Of a stretch of DNA of 64,000 nucleotides, positions 17,263 through 26,369 are shown one piece after another. How positions within the stretch are numbered: the first letter of the stretch is position 1; each line of letters begins with the position of its first letter. Under the pieces are notes generated by a model that saw only the letters and a list, made by a program, of their open reading frames with translations, was not told the DNA's origin and did not search any database. This DNA is from Stenotrophomonas sp. ESTM1D_MKCIP4_1 (lineage in GTDB: Bacteria; Pseudomonadota; Gammaproteobacteria; Xanthomonadales; Xanthomonadaceae), in the NCBI RefSeq assembly GCF_003086895.1, contig NZ_CP026004.1, positions 3,926,684-3,990,683 on the forward strand. The letters are read 5' to 3'. The position numbers and the translations under genes are program-made.

Positions 17263-17976
17263 ATGCCCTTGTCCGACCATCGCGCCACGCTGGCACCGCA
17301 GGGCTACCTGCGGGTAGCGATCAACCTGGGCAACCCGGTGCTGGCCCAGGGCGATGCACGATCACCCCGGGGACCGTCGCTGGAACTGGCCACGACCCTG
17401 GCGCAGCGACTGGGTGTGCAGGCACGTTTCACCTGCCACGCTGCCGCCGCGTCGGTCGTGGCTGCCGCCGCCGAGGATGGCTGGGACCTTGCTTTCCTGG
17501 CGGTGGATCCAGCACGCGCCGACCGCATTGCCTTCAGTGCGCCCTATGTGGAGATTGAAGGTACGTATCTGGTGCGCGAGGCCAGCGACGCACGCACGGT
17601 GGCCGACCTCGACCGCGAAGGGGTACGCATCGCGGTGGGCCGTGGTGCGGCCTATGACCTGTACCTGAGCCGCGAACTGAAGCACGCGCACATCGAACGT
17701 GCCGAGACCTCGGCGGCGGCCATCGCGTTGTTCGACCAACAGCGGCTGGAGGCTGCTGCGGGCGTGCGGCAACCGCTGCAGGCCTGGGCGAAGGCGCATC
17801 CCGGGCATCGGGTACTGGCGGACCGCTTCACCGCGATCCAGCAGGCCGTGGCCGCGCCGGCCTCGCGCCCGGCAGACGCACTGCAGGCGTTGTTTGCTGA
17901 AGTGGAGGCGATCCGGCAGGGGCCACTGCTGGGTGAAGCCTTTGCACGCGCCGGGCAGGCGGTGACGTTGTTGTAG
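17263..17976 (+). CDS. Signal-less periplasmic-binding-protein-like (SBP_bac_3) protein
   Basis: A 237-residue protein with the fold pattern of amino-acid ABC-transporter binding proteins: LRVAINLGNPVLA, WDLAFLAVDPARADRIAFSAPYVEIEGTYLV, then RIAVGRGAAYDLYLSREL. It has no signal peptide (starts MPLSDHRATLAPQG) and no permease or ATPase genes beside it. It may be a cytoplasmic sensor or an enzyme derived from the binding-protein fold. The TAG stop lies inside the GTAG head of a repeat element. A shorter alternative start is not obvious. Confidence 0.8.
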   Translation: MPLSDHRATLAPQGYLRVAINLGNPVLAQGDARSPRGPSLELATTLAQRLGVQARFTCHAAAASVVAAAAEDGWDLAFLAVDPARADRIAFSAPYVEIEGTYLVREASDARTVADLDREGVRIAVGRGAAYDLYLSRELKHAHIERAETSAAAIALFDQQRLEAAAGVRQPLQAWAKAHPGHRVLADRFTAIQQAVAAPASRPADALQALFAEVEAIRQGPLLGEAFARAGQAVTLL

Positions 17977-18119
17977 CGTCGAGCCAGCTCGACGGATGTG
18001 CGGACGGCGTGCCCTTGTAGAGTCGAGTTTGCTCGACTGCTGTGTGGAGGTCCCTGCGAAAGGCAGTCGAGCAAGCTCGACTCTACCAAAAGCGGCGGCG
18101 CGCTCGATTGCCGCGCTAC
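17973..18119. repeat. Cluster of GTAG/SMAG palindromes
   Basis: A GTAG-headed palindrome starts at 17973 (GTAGCGTCGAGCCAGCTCGA). A matched inverted pair follows: 18017-18040 (GTAGAGTCGAGTTTGCTCGA...) and 18063-18086, its reverse complement ending CTAC. A diverged inverted copy ends CTAC at 18119. The outer elements supply the TAG stops of both flanking convergent genes. Confidence 0.85.
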
Positions 18120-19051
18120 GGCAGCAGCGCGAGGTAAGCGGTCACGGTCAGCAATGACAGCAGCGTCGTCCCCAGCACCGTCGCGGCGGTGGTGGATGCC
18201 TCGCGGCGGTAGAACTCGGCCAGCATGAACGGTCCGGTGCCGGTGGGCAGCACCGCCATCAGCACCGCCACATGCGCCAGTGGCGCAGGCAATGCAAACA
18301 CGTGCGTAGCCAGCAGCCACACCAGCAGCGGGTGCACCAGAAGCTTCACTGTGCCCAGCAGCAGCGCGCTGCGGCCACTGCCCGGCGCCGGGCTGCGGCG
18401 CTCACCAAGGAACAGACCCAGCGCGATCAGCGCGCACGGTGCAGCGGCACCGCCCAGCAGTTTGAGGAAGGTTTCCGCCGGCGCCGGCATCGACACACCC
18501 AGCGCCATCGGCAGCACGCCGGCCACGGGCGCAAGCAGCAACGGGTTGCGCAGCAGTGATCGCGCTACCTTGGCCAACAGATGATGCAGGCGCTGTTCGC
18601 GCTGCAGACCGATCTCGATCAGCACGATGGCAACGGCGAACAGCAAGCACACCGTCAGCAGGGTCGCCACCAGCGTCGGGGCCAACGCCGACTTGCCCAG
18701 CGCGGCCACCGCCAGCGGGAAACCGACGAAGCCGGTGTTGGGATAGGCCGCGTTGAGTCCGTCGATGCTGGCATCGGCCAGCGCGTGCCCCCTGCGCCGC
18801 CGCCACACCACGGTGCCGGCGAAGACCAGCGCCGTCGCCCCTCCGAAGCTGGCGATGAATCCTGGATGCCACAGTTGCTGCCAGTGCGCGTTGGCGACCA
18901 CGTCGAACAGCAGCGCCGGCAACGCCAGCTGCACCACGAACCGGTTCAGTTCGCCGGTCGAGTGCGGCCCGAGCGCGCCGCTGCGGCGGGCCAGCCAGCC
19001 GGCGAAGATCAATGCGAATACGGGAAGGACGACGGCCAGGACGGACAGCAT
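18116..19051 (-). CDS. AEC-family auxin-efflux-type permease
   Basis: A 311-residue inner-membrane transporter with about ten hydrophobic segments. The start MLSVLAVVLPVFALIFAGWLARR and the internal NRFVVQLALPALLFDVVA are typical of the auxin efflux carrier family (MdcF/YfdV-like), which exports small organic acids. ATG 19051 begins the first helix. It is divergent from a LysR regulator 93 bases away, the classic arrangement for a regulator controlling its neighbour. The substrate cannot be assigned. Confidence 0.9.
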   Translation of the reverse strand: MLSVLAVVLPVFALIFAGWLARRSGALGPHSTGELNRFVVQLALPALLFDVVANAHWQQLWHPGFIASFGGATALVFAGTVVWRRRRGHALADASIDGLNAAYPNTGFVGFPLAVAALGKSALAPTLVATLLTVCLLFAVAIVLIEIGLQREQRLHHLLAKVARSLLRNPLLLAPVAGVLPMALGVSMPAPAETFLKLLGGAAAPCALIALGLFLGERRSPAPGSGRSALLLGTVKLLVHPLLVWLLATHVFALPAPLAHVAVLMAVLPTGTGPFMLAEFYRREASTTAATVLGTTLLSLLTVTAYLALLP

Positions 19052-19144
19052 GGGCGGCAGGGCGTGGGGGGATGCCGCGCAGGCTACGCGCCGCCATTGA
19101 TACCTTCCAATGCTTTTGAAGGGATCCAGCGATACTATTTCCGC

Positions 19145-20020
19145 ATGATCGATATCCGTCCGCTGCGCTATTTCCTGGCCGTTGCCGAGACCCTGCACTT
19201 CGGTCGCGCCGCCGAACGGCTGAACGTTACCCAGCCACCGCTGAGCCGGCAGATTGCCGCGCTGGAAGAATCCCTTGGCGTTGCATTGCTGGAGCGCGAC
19301 TCGCGCCACGTGCGCCTGACGGCGGCCGGCCAGCGCTTCCAGGAAGATGCGCGCGCCGTGATGAGCGCCCTGCAGCAGGCCTGCCACGTTGCGCGCCAGG
19401 TGGGTGCGGGCGAGCTGGGCGAACTGCAGGTGGGCTTCATGATGCATGCCGCACACAGTTCGGTGCCGCCGCTGGCGCGCAGGTTCATTGCCGCCCATCC
19501 GCAGGTGCAGCTGCGCCTGCGCGAGGCGCTGCCGATGGCGCTACTGGAGGGGGTGCGTTCGGGTGCGCTGGACGCCGGAATCGGCTTCGCCCCGGCGTCA
19601 CTGCGTGGCCTGGAGCTGCTGCCGCTGCTGGAAGAACCACTCTGCGTAGTGGTCCCGGACACCCATCGTCTGGCCCGCCGCCGCAGCGTCGATGTAAGCG
19701 TCCTGGAGGGCGAGGCACTCATCACCGCGCCGGCCGACGTGGTACCGACCCTGCGCGAGGCCATCGAAGCGAGCTTCCATGCCGCAGGCCTGCAGGCCGA
19801 TGTGCGGATGGAAGTCCAGCTTCAGCAGAGCATCGTCAGCCTGGTGGGCGAAGGCCTGGGCATTGCACTGGTGCCGGCTTCGTTGCGGCGCATGGGCATG
19901 CCGGGGGTCGCCTTCCTGCGCTTGAAGGACGCACCGCGTGTGCAGCAGGTGGTGTTCTGGAAGTCCGACAACCGCAACCCGGTGCTGCCGCGGTTCCTGG
20001 ATTGCGTGGTGGATGGGTAG
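19145..20020 (+). CDS. LysR-family transcriptional regulator
   Basis: A 291-residue regulator. The N-terminal winged HTH (residues 1-60) reads MIDIRPLRYFLAVAETLHFG then AAERLNVTQPPLSRQIAALE, diagnostic for LysR; the rest is a periplasmic-binding-protein-like effector domain with DAGIGFAP. This is closest in style to CatR/BenM-type regulators of aromatic or acid metabolism. It is divergent from the AEC permease, which it probably controls. Its TAG stop sits in GGGTAGCGTCG, resembling the head of a GTAG repeat. Confidence 0.93.
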   Translation: MIDIRPLRYFLAVAETLHFGRAAERLNVTQPPLSRQIAALEESLGVALLERDSRHVRLTAAGQRFQEDARAVMSALQQACHVARQVGAGELGELQVGFMMHAAHSSVPPLARRFIAAHPQVQLRLREALPMALLEGVRSGALDAGIGFAPASLRGLELLPLLEEPLCVVVPDTHRLARRRSVDVSVLEGEALITAPADVVPTLREAIEASFHAAGLQADVRMEVQLQQSIVSLVGEGLGIALVPASLRRMGMPGVAFLRLKDAPRVQQVVFWKSDNRNPVLPRFLDCVVDG

Positions 20021-20076
20021 CGTCGCGTTTGTTCGACGGATTTCCGCAGAAAAGGGCGAAAGGCAGCCGAGGGCGG

Positions 20077-21633
20077 TCAGCGCTGCAGGGCGTCCTGCAC
20101 CGCTTTGGCCACATCGGTGTTGTCGATGTAGCTGCCGTCGTTCCAGCGCACGTGCTGGCGATAGCCGGCATCGACGCCACGCACGCGCTGGCCGAGCAGT
20201 TCAGCGCCCCTGCCCTTGGCCCACAACGGCACCAGGCCGTTGGCATGGTTGCCCGTGGGGCGGAAGCTCATGCCCGGCATCTGCCCGCGGCCATGGTTGC
20301 GCACCGGCTCGAACGCAACCTGCTGTGCGTTCGGCCCCATGGGCATGCTGTTGTCGTGGTCGGTGGTGATGATCAGCAGCGTGCGGTCCCACCCGCCGTT
20401 CTGTTCGATCCACTTCACCACGGCCGAGACCGCATCATTGAACTCGACAGTTTCCTCGATCAACCGGCCGTACTGCGGCTGGTCGGTGCAGGCGCCGTAG
20501 TGCCATTCAGTGCCGCAGGCGCTGGTGTGCGCGGCCCAGTCGGTGGCACCGCCTTCAACCATCAGGAACAGGCCATGTGGTGAACGCTGCTGCAGGAAGC
20601 GCAGCGCACCCCGGGTCATGGTGGCCAGGTCCGGTACGCTGTCGATCTTCTTCACCCCCGAAGGCGTGGCGGCATCGCGCCCGACCACTGGCAGCTGGCG
20701 CGCCTGCTGCAGGGTGTTGGCCACGCGCGGCACGCCGATCAGCGGGCGGTCGACCGGCAGGCGGCCGTCAGCCAGTGCAGCGAAGTCGTCCTTGCTGCGG
20801 ATCAGGCGCCAGGCACCGGCCGGGTTGCCGGCGATCGGCGTACCCGCTTCCAGCTGCTGCCAATCCTGCTGCGATACCCATTCCCACGGGTTCTGGCAGC
20901 CTTCGGCGGCAACCTTGCCCATGCCCTCCACGCAGGGCGTGCCATCAACGCTGTAACCCGGGCCACCGGTGCCCATCACCAGATCCATATGGCCCTGGGC
21001 CAGCATCTGGTGGGCGATCTGGTGGTAGCTGTTGCGCGATTCGGCCTGCGCGGCAAATGCCGCGGGCGTGGCATGCGCGAACGGCACCGAGGTGACCACA
21101 CCGGTGGCCATGCCCAGCGCCTTCGCACGCAGGGTATTGAACTCGACCGGCTGGCCATCGTTGTTGTAGTTGATGGCGTTGTTGTAGGTCTTCACCCCGG
21201 ACGACAGCGCGGTGCCGGCGGCAGCACTGTCGGTCGCCACGGCCGCCAGGTACTGGTACCCGACAAACGGCAGGTCCGGTGCGGGAACTGCCGTGGCATC
21301 CCAGGCCTTGGCGGGGTCGTAGCCGATGCGTTGCGCATCATCGCGGGTGGGCTGGCCACTGGCGTTGAGCGGAAACGTGGTGACCCCCAGGCGCTGCGGG
21401 AAATCGGCGTAGGGCGCGCCTTCGCGGCTGCCGTACTGCCAGTATGCGGCCGCGTCCCAGGTGCCCCAGCCGGCGCCATCGTTGATCATCACGATGACGT
21501 TGTGCGGGCGCGATTCAGTTGTAGCGGTGGCCGCCTGCGCATCGGGACGCGCGGAGGACTGGCATGCAGTGAGTGCGGCCAGCGCAGTCAGGATCGACGG
21601 GCACAGCCAGCGTCGCGCGGGGATGTGGAGCAT
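20077..21633 (-). CDS. Alkaline phosphatase family lipoprotein
   Basis: A 518-residue exported phosphomonoesterase. The signal sequence ends in the lipobox LTAC (Cys24), so it is likely membrane-anchored. Alkaline phosphatase landmarks follow: metal-binding Asp in NVIVMINDGAGWG, the nucleophile Ser136 in ATDSAAAGTAL, the metal cluster MVEGGATDWAAH, and LLIITTDHDNS. The insertion-rich middle and CGTEWHYGACTDQ are unlike E. coli PhoA, so it belongs to a divergent PhoA-like subfamily. No Pho box was recognised upstream. Confidence 0.92.
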   Translation of the reverse strand: MLHIPARRWLCPSILTALAALTACQSSARPDAQAATATTESRPHNVIVMINDGAGWGTWDAAAYWQYGSREGAPYADFPQRLGVTTFPLNASGQPTRDDAQRIGYDPAKAWDATAVPAPDLPFVGYQYLAAVATDSAAAGTALSSGVKTYNNAINYNNDGQPVEFNTLRAKALGMATGVVTSVPFAHATPAAFAAQAESRNSYHQIAHQMLAQGHMDLVMGTGGPGYSVDGTPCVEGMGKVAAEGCQNPWEWVSQQDWQQLEAGTPIAGNPAGAWRLIRSKDDFAALADGRLPVDRPLIGVPRVANTLQQARQLPVVGRDAATPSGVKKIDSVPDLATMTRGALRFLQQRSPHGLFLMVEGGATDWAAHTSACGTEWHYGACTDQPQYGRLIEETVEFNDAVSAVVKWIEQNGGWDRTLLIITTDHDNSMPMGPNAQQVAFEPVRNHGRGQMPGMSFRPTGNHANGLVPLWAKGRGAELLGQRVRGVDAGYRQHVRWNDGSYIDNTDVAKAVQDALQR

Positions 21634-21725
21634 GGTGGTTCCTGCAGTGCGGGAGGCGGCGACACCGCCAACAGCGGCCCGTTATAGCAAGGCAATGTTG
21701 CAGTTCGTGCGACCCGCGAAAGCCC

Positions 21726-21749
21726 CATCCACGCGTGGCGTGGATCTAC
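21726..21749 (-). repeat. GTAG/SMAG palindrome overlapping the tetR stop
   Basis: Reading the minus strand, GTAGATCCACGCCACGCGTGGA follows the end of the TetR gene. The TAG stop of that gene (21748-21746) is the last three bases of the GTAG head. Confidence 0.9.
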
Positions 21750-22342
21750 TGGGCGCGAGTGGCGGTGTGGATGATCAGCTGTTGCAGTTCCGCTTCGGCG
21801 ACTGGCTGCAGCAGTGCGCCGGCAGCCACGGCTTCGGACAACGCTTCGGCGGCCCCCAGGATTGCCCAGCGCCCAGCCACGGATACATCGCCGCCCGTGG
21901 CGAACGGGCCCAGCCACTGCGCGCACTGGTCGACGAAATCCTGCTGGTAGCGATGGCGCACATCACGCAGTTCGGGCGAGCCGGCCAGCGCGGCCAGGAT
22001 CGCCTGGATGTCACTGCCCTGCGACAGCACGCAATCGATGTAGCCCGATGCGATGGCCTGCGCGCGCGCGCCCAGCTGCGCCGGCGCCGCGCTGATGCGG
22101 GTCTCGAACACGGCGGTCTGCCGCTGGTCGTAGTCGGCATACAGCGCGGCCAGCAGTCCATTGCGGGTGGTGAAGTGATCGTAGGCCACCGGCTTGGTCA
22201 CCCCGGCCGCCTCTGCCAGACGGCCCAGGCTGAGCGCATCGGTGCCCTCTTCACCCACCAGTGCCCAGGCGACCTCCAGCAACTGGCGGCCGCGCTGTTC
22301 GCGCGACATCCGGCGGCGGGTGGGCGTGGCAGCGGTGGGCAT
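21746..22342 (-). CDS. TetR-family transcriptional regulator
   Basis: A 198-residue repressor-type protein. The N-terminal HTH (about residues 15-62) shows LSLGRLAEAAGVTKPVAYDHFTTRNGLL, the TetR signature; the C-terminal domain fits the TetR_C effector type. It lies 14 bases downstream of the quinone-reductase-like gene on the same strand, so the two form an operon and the regulator probably controls it in response to a quinone or electrophile. Confidence 0.93.
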   Translation of the reverse strand: MPTAATPTRRRMSREQRGRQLLEVAWALVGEEGTDALSLGRLAEAAGVTKPVAYDHFTTRNGLLAALYADYDQRQTAVFETRISAAPAQLGARAQAIASGYIDCVLSQGSDIQAILAALAGSPELRDVRHRYQQDFVDQCAQWLGPFATGGDVSVAGRWAILGAAEALSEAVAAGALLQPVAEAELQQLIIHTATRAQ

Positions 22343-22356
22343 GCAGCGGCTCTACA

Positions 22357-22953
22357 TCATCGGGCAGATGTGCCTATGGTACGGCCGATGTCGGCAGCGG
22401 TCTGCAGATGCGCCGCCGCCTGCCCGCTGTCGGCGTCCAGCAGCAGCGTGGACGAATGCACGGTGGCACCGCAATAGTCGAAAATGCCCAGGTCGATCTG
22501 CGTCTTCATCGCTGCGCCGTAGCCACGCCGCTCGATCATCTCCGCGCCCGCACCGCCGATACCGACCAGATGCACCTGCAGGCGCTGCAGCTTCTTTTCC
22601 ACTTTGCCGTCGGCGCCATCGGCATAGGCCCAGCCCTGGGTGAACACGCGGTCGATCCACCCCTTCAGCAGTGCCGGGAAGGACCACCAGTACAGCGGAT
22701 AGACCAGCACCAGGGTGTCGGCGGCATCCAGCCGCGCATGCTCGGCGGCCACGTCGGCCGGTACCGCCGCCACCTGCTTGAACAGGCCGACGTCAGCGGC
22801 GTTGAAGCGGGGGTCGAAGCCTTCGGCGGCGAGATCGGCCACGCTGACCGTGTTGCGCGCGTCGGCAACGGCGATGGCGGCACCGATGCGCGCAGCCACG
22901 GCGTGGGTAAGTGAAGTGGGTTCGGGATGGGCAACGACGATGAGGGTGCGCAT
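22357..22953 (-). CDS. NAD(P)H-quinone oxidoreductase-like flavoprotein
   Basis: A 198-residue flavodoxin-fold protein of the NQO1/KefF/MdaB superfamily. It opens MRTLIVVAHPEPTSLTHAVA (FMN/FAD phosphate loop) and contains the hallmark LVYPLYWWSFPALLKGWIDRVF near residues 82-105 and GIGGAGAEMI later. Such enzymes reduce quinones by two electrons or gate potassium efflux; no KefB/C partner is present. It is cotranscribed with the downstream TetR gene and divergent from a TonB-dependent receptor. Confidence 0.9.
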   Translation of the reverse strand: MRTLIVVAHPEPTSLTHAVAARIGAAIAVADARNTVSVADLAAEGFDPRFNAADVGLFKQVAAVPADVAAEHARLDAADTLVLVYPLYWWSFPALLKGWIDRVFTQGWAYADGADGKVEKKLQRLQVHLVGIGGAGAEMIERRGYGAAMKTQIDLGIFDYCGATVHSSTLLLDADSGQAAAHLQTAADIGRTIGTSAR

Positions 22954-23070
22954 GGAAGCAGCTCGTGGATTGATAAGTTACCAATGGTAGATAAGGAAGA
23001 GATCTCCACCAGCCCAACCTGCAGGACGCTGTTTTCGGCCATCCACGCGCTGGGAATATGTCGTCAGACT

Positions 23071-23095
23071 TCAAATGCGAATGATTCGTGATACG
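23071..23095. promoter_or_regulatory. Fur-like box upstream of the TonB-dependent receptor
   Basis: AAATGCGAATGATTCGTGATA contains GCGAAT-G-ATTCGT, a 7-1-7-style interrupted palindrome resembling a Fur site. It lies about 80-100 bases before the receptor ATG. AT-rich sequence here stands out from the GC-rich surroundings. Iron repression is inferred. Confidence 0.6.
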
Positions 23096-23173
23096 ATTGT
23101 TAAGGAATTCTGAAATCCCCACACACGGACGTCCCAGCCATCGCCAGTGGACCCTCACCAGGAGTACTGCGCG

Positions 23174-25225
23174 ATGTCGCACGCCGTTCTGAAATCCCGT
23201 CGTTCCCTTGCCACCCTGACCGCAGCCATCGGTCTTGCGCTGGCCACCACCGCATATGCGGATGCCTCGGGCGATGCGTCCTCGGCCAAGCAGATGGATA
23301 CAGTGGTGGTCACCGCCACCGGTGCCCAGCAGTGGATCAAGGACGCGCCGGCCAGCATCAGCGTCATCACCCGCGAGGAGATCGAGCGCAAGCCGGTCAG
23401 CAGCATCGGCCAGCTGCTCAGCACCGTGCCGGGCGTAACCGGTGGCTATGCGCTGTCCGGTGCGCAGTCGAAGATCCGCCTGCGCGGCCTGCCCGAGCAG
23501 TACACCCTGATCCTCATCGACGGCCGCCGCCAGGGCAATTCCTCCGGCGTGAACTACCGCGACGATCTGGGCCCGCAGGATCTCAACTGGCTGTCGCCGG
23601 ACATGATCGAGCGCATCGAAGTGGTGCGTGGCCCGATGTCCTCGCTGTACGGTTCGGATGCGATGGGCGGGGTGATCAACATCATCACCCGCAAGATCGC
23701 CGACCACTGGGGCGGCTCGGTGACGTACAACTACAGCAAGCCCGATTCGGATACGCGCGGCAGCACCACGCAGATGGGCGCATTGTTCAGCGGCCCGCTC
23801 ACCGACACTCTGGGCGTGCGCATCGGCGCCAACGTCACCGACCGCGAATCGGACACCGGTGCGCGGCAGACGCCGGGCAACAAGGCGGAGAACGCCAACG
23901 TCCTGTTCAACTGGCGCATCAACGACAACCACACCCTCGGCCTTGAGGCATCGCGTGGCGAACAGCGCAATACCGGCGCAGGTGCGGTCAGCTCGTGGGG
24001 CCTGTCCAAGCTGGAACAGACCGGTTACGTGGTGATGCACGACGGCCGCTACGGCGACGCGACCACCTCCAAAAGCACCCTGGTGCAGAACGATTACAAG
24101 GACAAGGGCAGCATCCTGGGTACGCACGCGAAGGAAACCGTGTTCGATACCGCCTTCACCCATGGCTTCGACTGGGGCTTCGAGCAGAGCTTGAACGTGG
24201 GCGCCCAGTGGAAGCGCGAGGAACTGCAGAACGCTGACACCATCGGTACCGTGCCGGTGACCTGGACCGGCAGCGGCCGCATCAGCCCGGTCAGCGAAGC
24301 CGATTCGTGGGCGCTGTTCGCCGAGGACCACATCACCCTGCATGAGCGCTTCGTGCTGACCGTGGGCGTGCGCTGGGACAACACCGACAACTACGATGAC
24401 AACGTCAGCCCGCGCATCTACGGTGTCTGGCACCCGGGCGATGACTGGACCATCCGCGGTGGCGTGTCGCAGGGCTTCAAGGCACCCAACCTGAAGCAGG
24501 GTACGGCCGGCGCAGCCACGCAGTCCGGCGGCAACGGCTGCACGTCGCTGGTGGCCGAAGGCTGGACCAACCGATCGGTGAGCGCCGATGGCACCACCGG
24601 CTGCTACATGGCCGGCAACCCGAACCTGGAACCGGAAACCAGCACCAACTACGAGCTGGGCGTGGGCTTCGACCGTAACGGCTGGTCGGCGTCGGCTACC
24701 TACTTCCTCACCGATTTCGACGACAAGATCCAGCAGGTGCCGCTGCGTGACCTGCCCGGCCAGACCACCAGCTTCGTCAATGGCTTCTGGTGGACGGTGG
24801 CGCAGAACGTGCAGAAGGCGCGCACCCGCGGCGTCGAGGCCAGCGTGACCGTGCCGCTGCACGACCGCCTGAGCTGGACCACCAACGCCACCCGCATGCT
24901 GGAATCGAAGAACCGCACCACCGGTGCCAGCCTGCTGGTGGTACCGAAGATCACCGCCAACACCTCGCTGGACTGGGAGGTGACCGATGCGTGGTCGCTG
25001 AACCTCAGCGCGCAGCACATTGGCGAACAGCTGGTGTCTGCCACCAGTGCCACCTTTGCCAAGGCCTACACCACGGTGGATCTGGTGACCGGCCTGGACG
25101 TCAGTGAAAACCTGACCCTGCGCGCGGGTGTGCTCAATCTGGGTGATGTGTCCACGATTGAAGAAGGCAACAACTATGACGGTGGTGCGCGCACGTACTT
25201 CGTCGGGCTGACCGCGCGGTTCTGA
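23174..25225 (+). CDS. TonB-dependent outer-membrane receptor, FepA/colicin-receptor type
   Basis: A 683-residue outer-membrane transporter. ATG 23174 is chosen because it follows AGGAG (23160-23164) at good spacing and starts a signal peptide (MSHAVLKSRRSLATLTAAIGLA...AYA). Mature residues hold the TonB box MDTVVVTATG, then the plug domain (SIGQLLSTVPGV; IRLRGLPEQYTLILIDGRR; IERIEVVRGPMSSLYGSDAMGG) and a beta-barrel ending in the terminal aromatic YFVGLTARF. This plug is typical of catecholate siderophore/colicin receptors. A Fur-like box upstream supports an iron-uptake role; the ligand is unknown. Confidence 0.94.
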   Translation: MSHAVLKSRRSLATLTAAIGLALATTAYADASGDASSAKQMDTVVVTATGAQQWIKDAPASISVITREEIERKPVSSIGQLLSTVPGVTGGYALSGAQSKIRLRGLPEQYTLILIDGRRQGNSSGVNYRDDLGPQDLNWLSPDMIERIEVVRGPMSSLYGSDAMGGVINIITRKIADHWGGSVTYNYSKPDSDTRGSTTQMGALFSGPLTDTLGVRIGANVTDRESDTGARQTPGNKAENANVLFNWRINDNHTLGLEASRGEQRNTGAGAVSSWGLSKLEQTGYVVMHDGRYGDATTSKSTLVQNDYKDKGSILGTHAKETVFDTAFTHGFDWGFEQSLNVGAQWKREELQNADTIGTVPVTWTGSGRISPVSEADSWALFAEDHITLHERFVLTVGVRWDNTDNYDDNVSPRIYGVWHPGDDWTIRGGVSQGFKAPNLKQGTAGAATQSGGNGCTSLVAEGWTNRSVSADGTTGCYMAGNPNLEPETSTNYELGVGFDRNGWSASATYFLTDFDDKIQQVPLRDLPGQTTSFVNGFWWTVAQNVQKARTRGVEASVTVPLHDRLSWTTNATRMLESKNRTTGASLLVVPKITANTSLDWEVTDAWSLNLSAQHIGEQLVSATSATFAKAYTTVDLVTGLDVSENLTLRAGVLNLGDVSTIEEGNNYDGGARTYFVGLTARF

Positions 25226-25235
25226 GCAAGCGCCT

Positions 25236-25274
25236 GGGGTCAGAGCCCTTTGCCGTGCAAAGGGCTCTGACCCC
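25236..25274. terminator. GGGGTCAGAGCCC palindrome, likely bidirectional terminator
   Basis: A 39-base almost perfect palindrome, GGGGTCAGAGCCCTTTG followed by its complement, lies between the converging ends of the receptor and the peroxidase gene. The same family recurs at 32510-32584 and in the array at 40655-41349. It would form a very stable hairpin on both strands but lacks a clear U tract, so terminator function is inferred. Confidence 0.6.
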
Positions 25275-25289
25275 GGCATCCGGCAGGCG

Positions 25290-26369
25290 TTACAGCGTCT
25301 CCAGGAAGGCCACCAGTGCGGCGCGCTCTGCACTACTCAACGCGCGGTCGCGCAGCAGCGGGCTGCGCTGCGAGGCCGGCAGCCGGTCGCTGGCCGGCAC
25401 TTCGGCCACGCCGCCCCCGCCGGCGTACAGCAGCACCACCGGCACCAGGAACGGTATCGAGCCGTTGTGCATGTACGGCCGGGTGTGGATCAGCCCCCGC
25501 AGGCTGGGCGCACGGAACGCGGCGATGTCCGCCGGATCGTGGCTCACCGCATAGCGCCCCAGGTCCTGCCCGGGCGTACCGATGCGGCCCAGGCCCAGGT
25601 TGTGGAAACGCTGGTCGGTCAGCAGCGGACCGCTGTGGCAGTTGGCACAGCCGGCCTTGGTGCGGAACAGATGCAGGCCAAGCAGCTGCTGGTCATCCAG
25701 CGCATCGATGCCCTGGCTGAACACCCGGTCCCAGCGGTTGCGTGGTGGCCGCAGGCTGCGCTGGTAGACCGCCAGGGCACGGGCGATGTCCTGTACATCA
25801 ATGCGGCGCGTACCAACCCACGGCGCGAACGCCGCGCGATAGCCTGCATCTCTGTTGATCCACGCTTCGATATGCGACGGCGTGGCCGCCATTTCATGCG
25901 GATTTGTCAGTGGCTCCAGCGCCTGTGCTTCCAGTGAAGGCGCACGCCCATCCCAGAACAGTTCGCGCGTCCATGCCGTCGTGAACAACGGCGGCGCATT
26001 GCGCGTGCCTTTCTGCCGGTCGTGTCCCACCGAAACCGGCAGGCCATCGCTGAAGCCCATTTCCGGTGCGTGGCAGCTGGCGCAGGCGATCTGCCCACTG
26101 CCCGACAGCCGTGGTTCCTGGAACAGGCGTTCGCCCAGGGCAACCTGTGCCGGGTCCAACGCCGGGCTGTCCGGCACCGGGCCGAATTCCTCGAACACGG
26201 CACCAGGCAGCAGCTCCGGCCGCGGCCAGCTTGAAGGTGCACCGCGGTAGCGCTCGCGCAGCGCGGCGGCATCACGGGATGCGTCTTCCAGTGCGCGTGC
26301 GCCGGTACCCAGCAGCAACAGGCCGGCGGCAACCATGACCGCGCAGCCGAATGATCGTCGACGGCTCAT
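25290..26369 (-). CDS. Di-haem cytochrome c peroxidase family protein
   Basis: A 359-residue periplasmic di-haem protein of the CcpA/MauG superfamily. A signal-like N-terminus is followed by two haem c motifs, CASCH (96-100) and CANCH (241-245). Family segments ELFWDGRAPSLEAQALEPL and the C-terminal PYMHNGS are present. It could reduce hydrogen peroxide or, like MauG/MbnH, oxidise a protein or small molecule. Its ATG overlaps the tonB stop (ATGA), making it the last gene of the fecI-fecR-receptor-exbBD-tonB operon, which suggests a job linked to the imported ligand rather than general peroxide defence. Confidence 0.9.
   Translation of the reverse strand: MSRRRSFGCAVMVAAGLLLLGTGARALEDASRDAAALRERYRGAPSSWPRPELLPGAVFEEFGPVPDSPALDPAQVALGERLFQEPRLSGSGQIACASCHAPEMGFSDGLPVSVGHDRQKGTRNAPPLFTTAWTRELFWDGRAPSLEAQALEPLTNPHEMAATPSHIEAWINRDAGYRAAFAPWVGTRRIDVQDIARALAVYQRSLRPPRNRWDRVFSQGIDALDDQQLLGLHLFRTKAGCANCHSGPLLTDQRFHNLGLGRIGTPGQDLGRYAVSHDPADIAAFRAPSLRGLIHTRPYMHNGSIPFLVPVVLLYAGGGGVAEVPASDRLPASQRSPLLRDRALSSAERAALVAFLETL

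Noticed and set aside
22357..22953. KefF, the potassium-efflux regulatory subunit.
   Set aside because: The fold fits, but no kefC/kefB gene is adjacent, so only a general quinone-reductase-like call is made.
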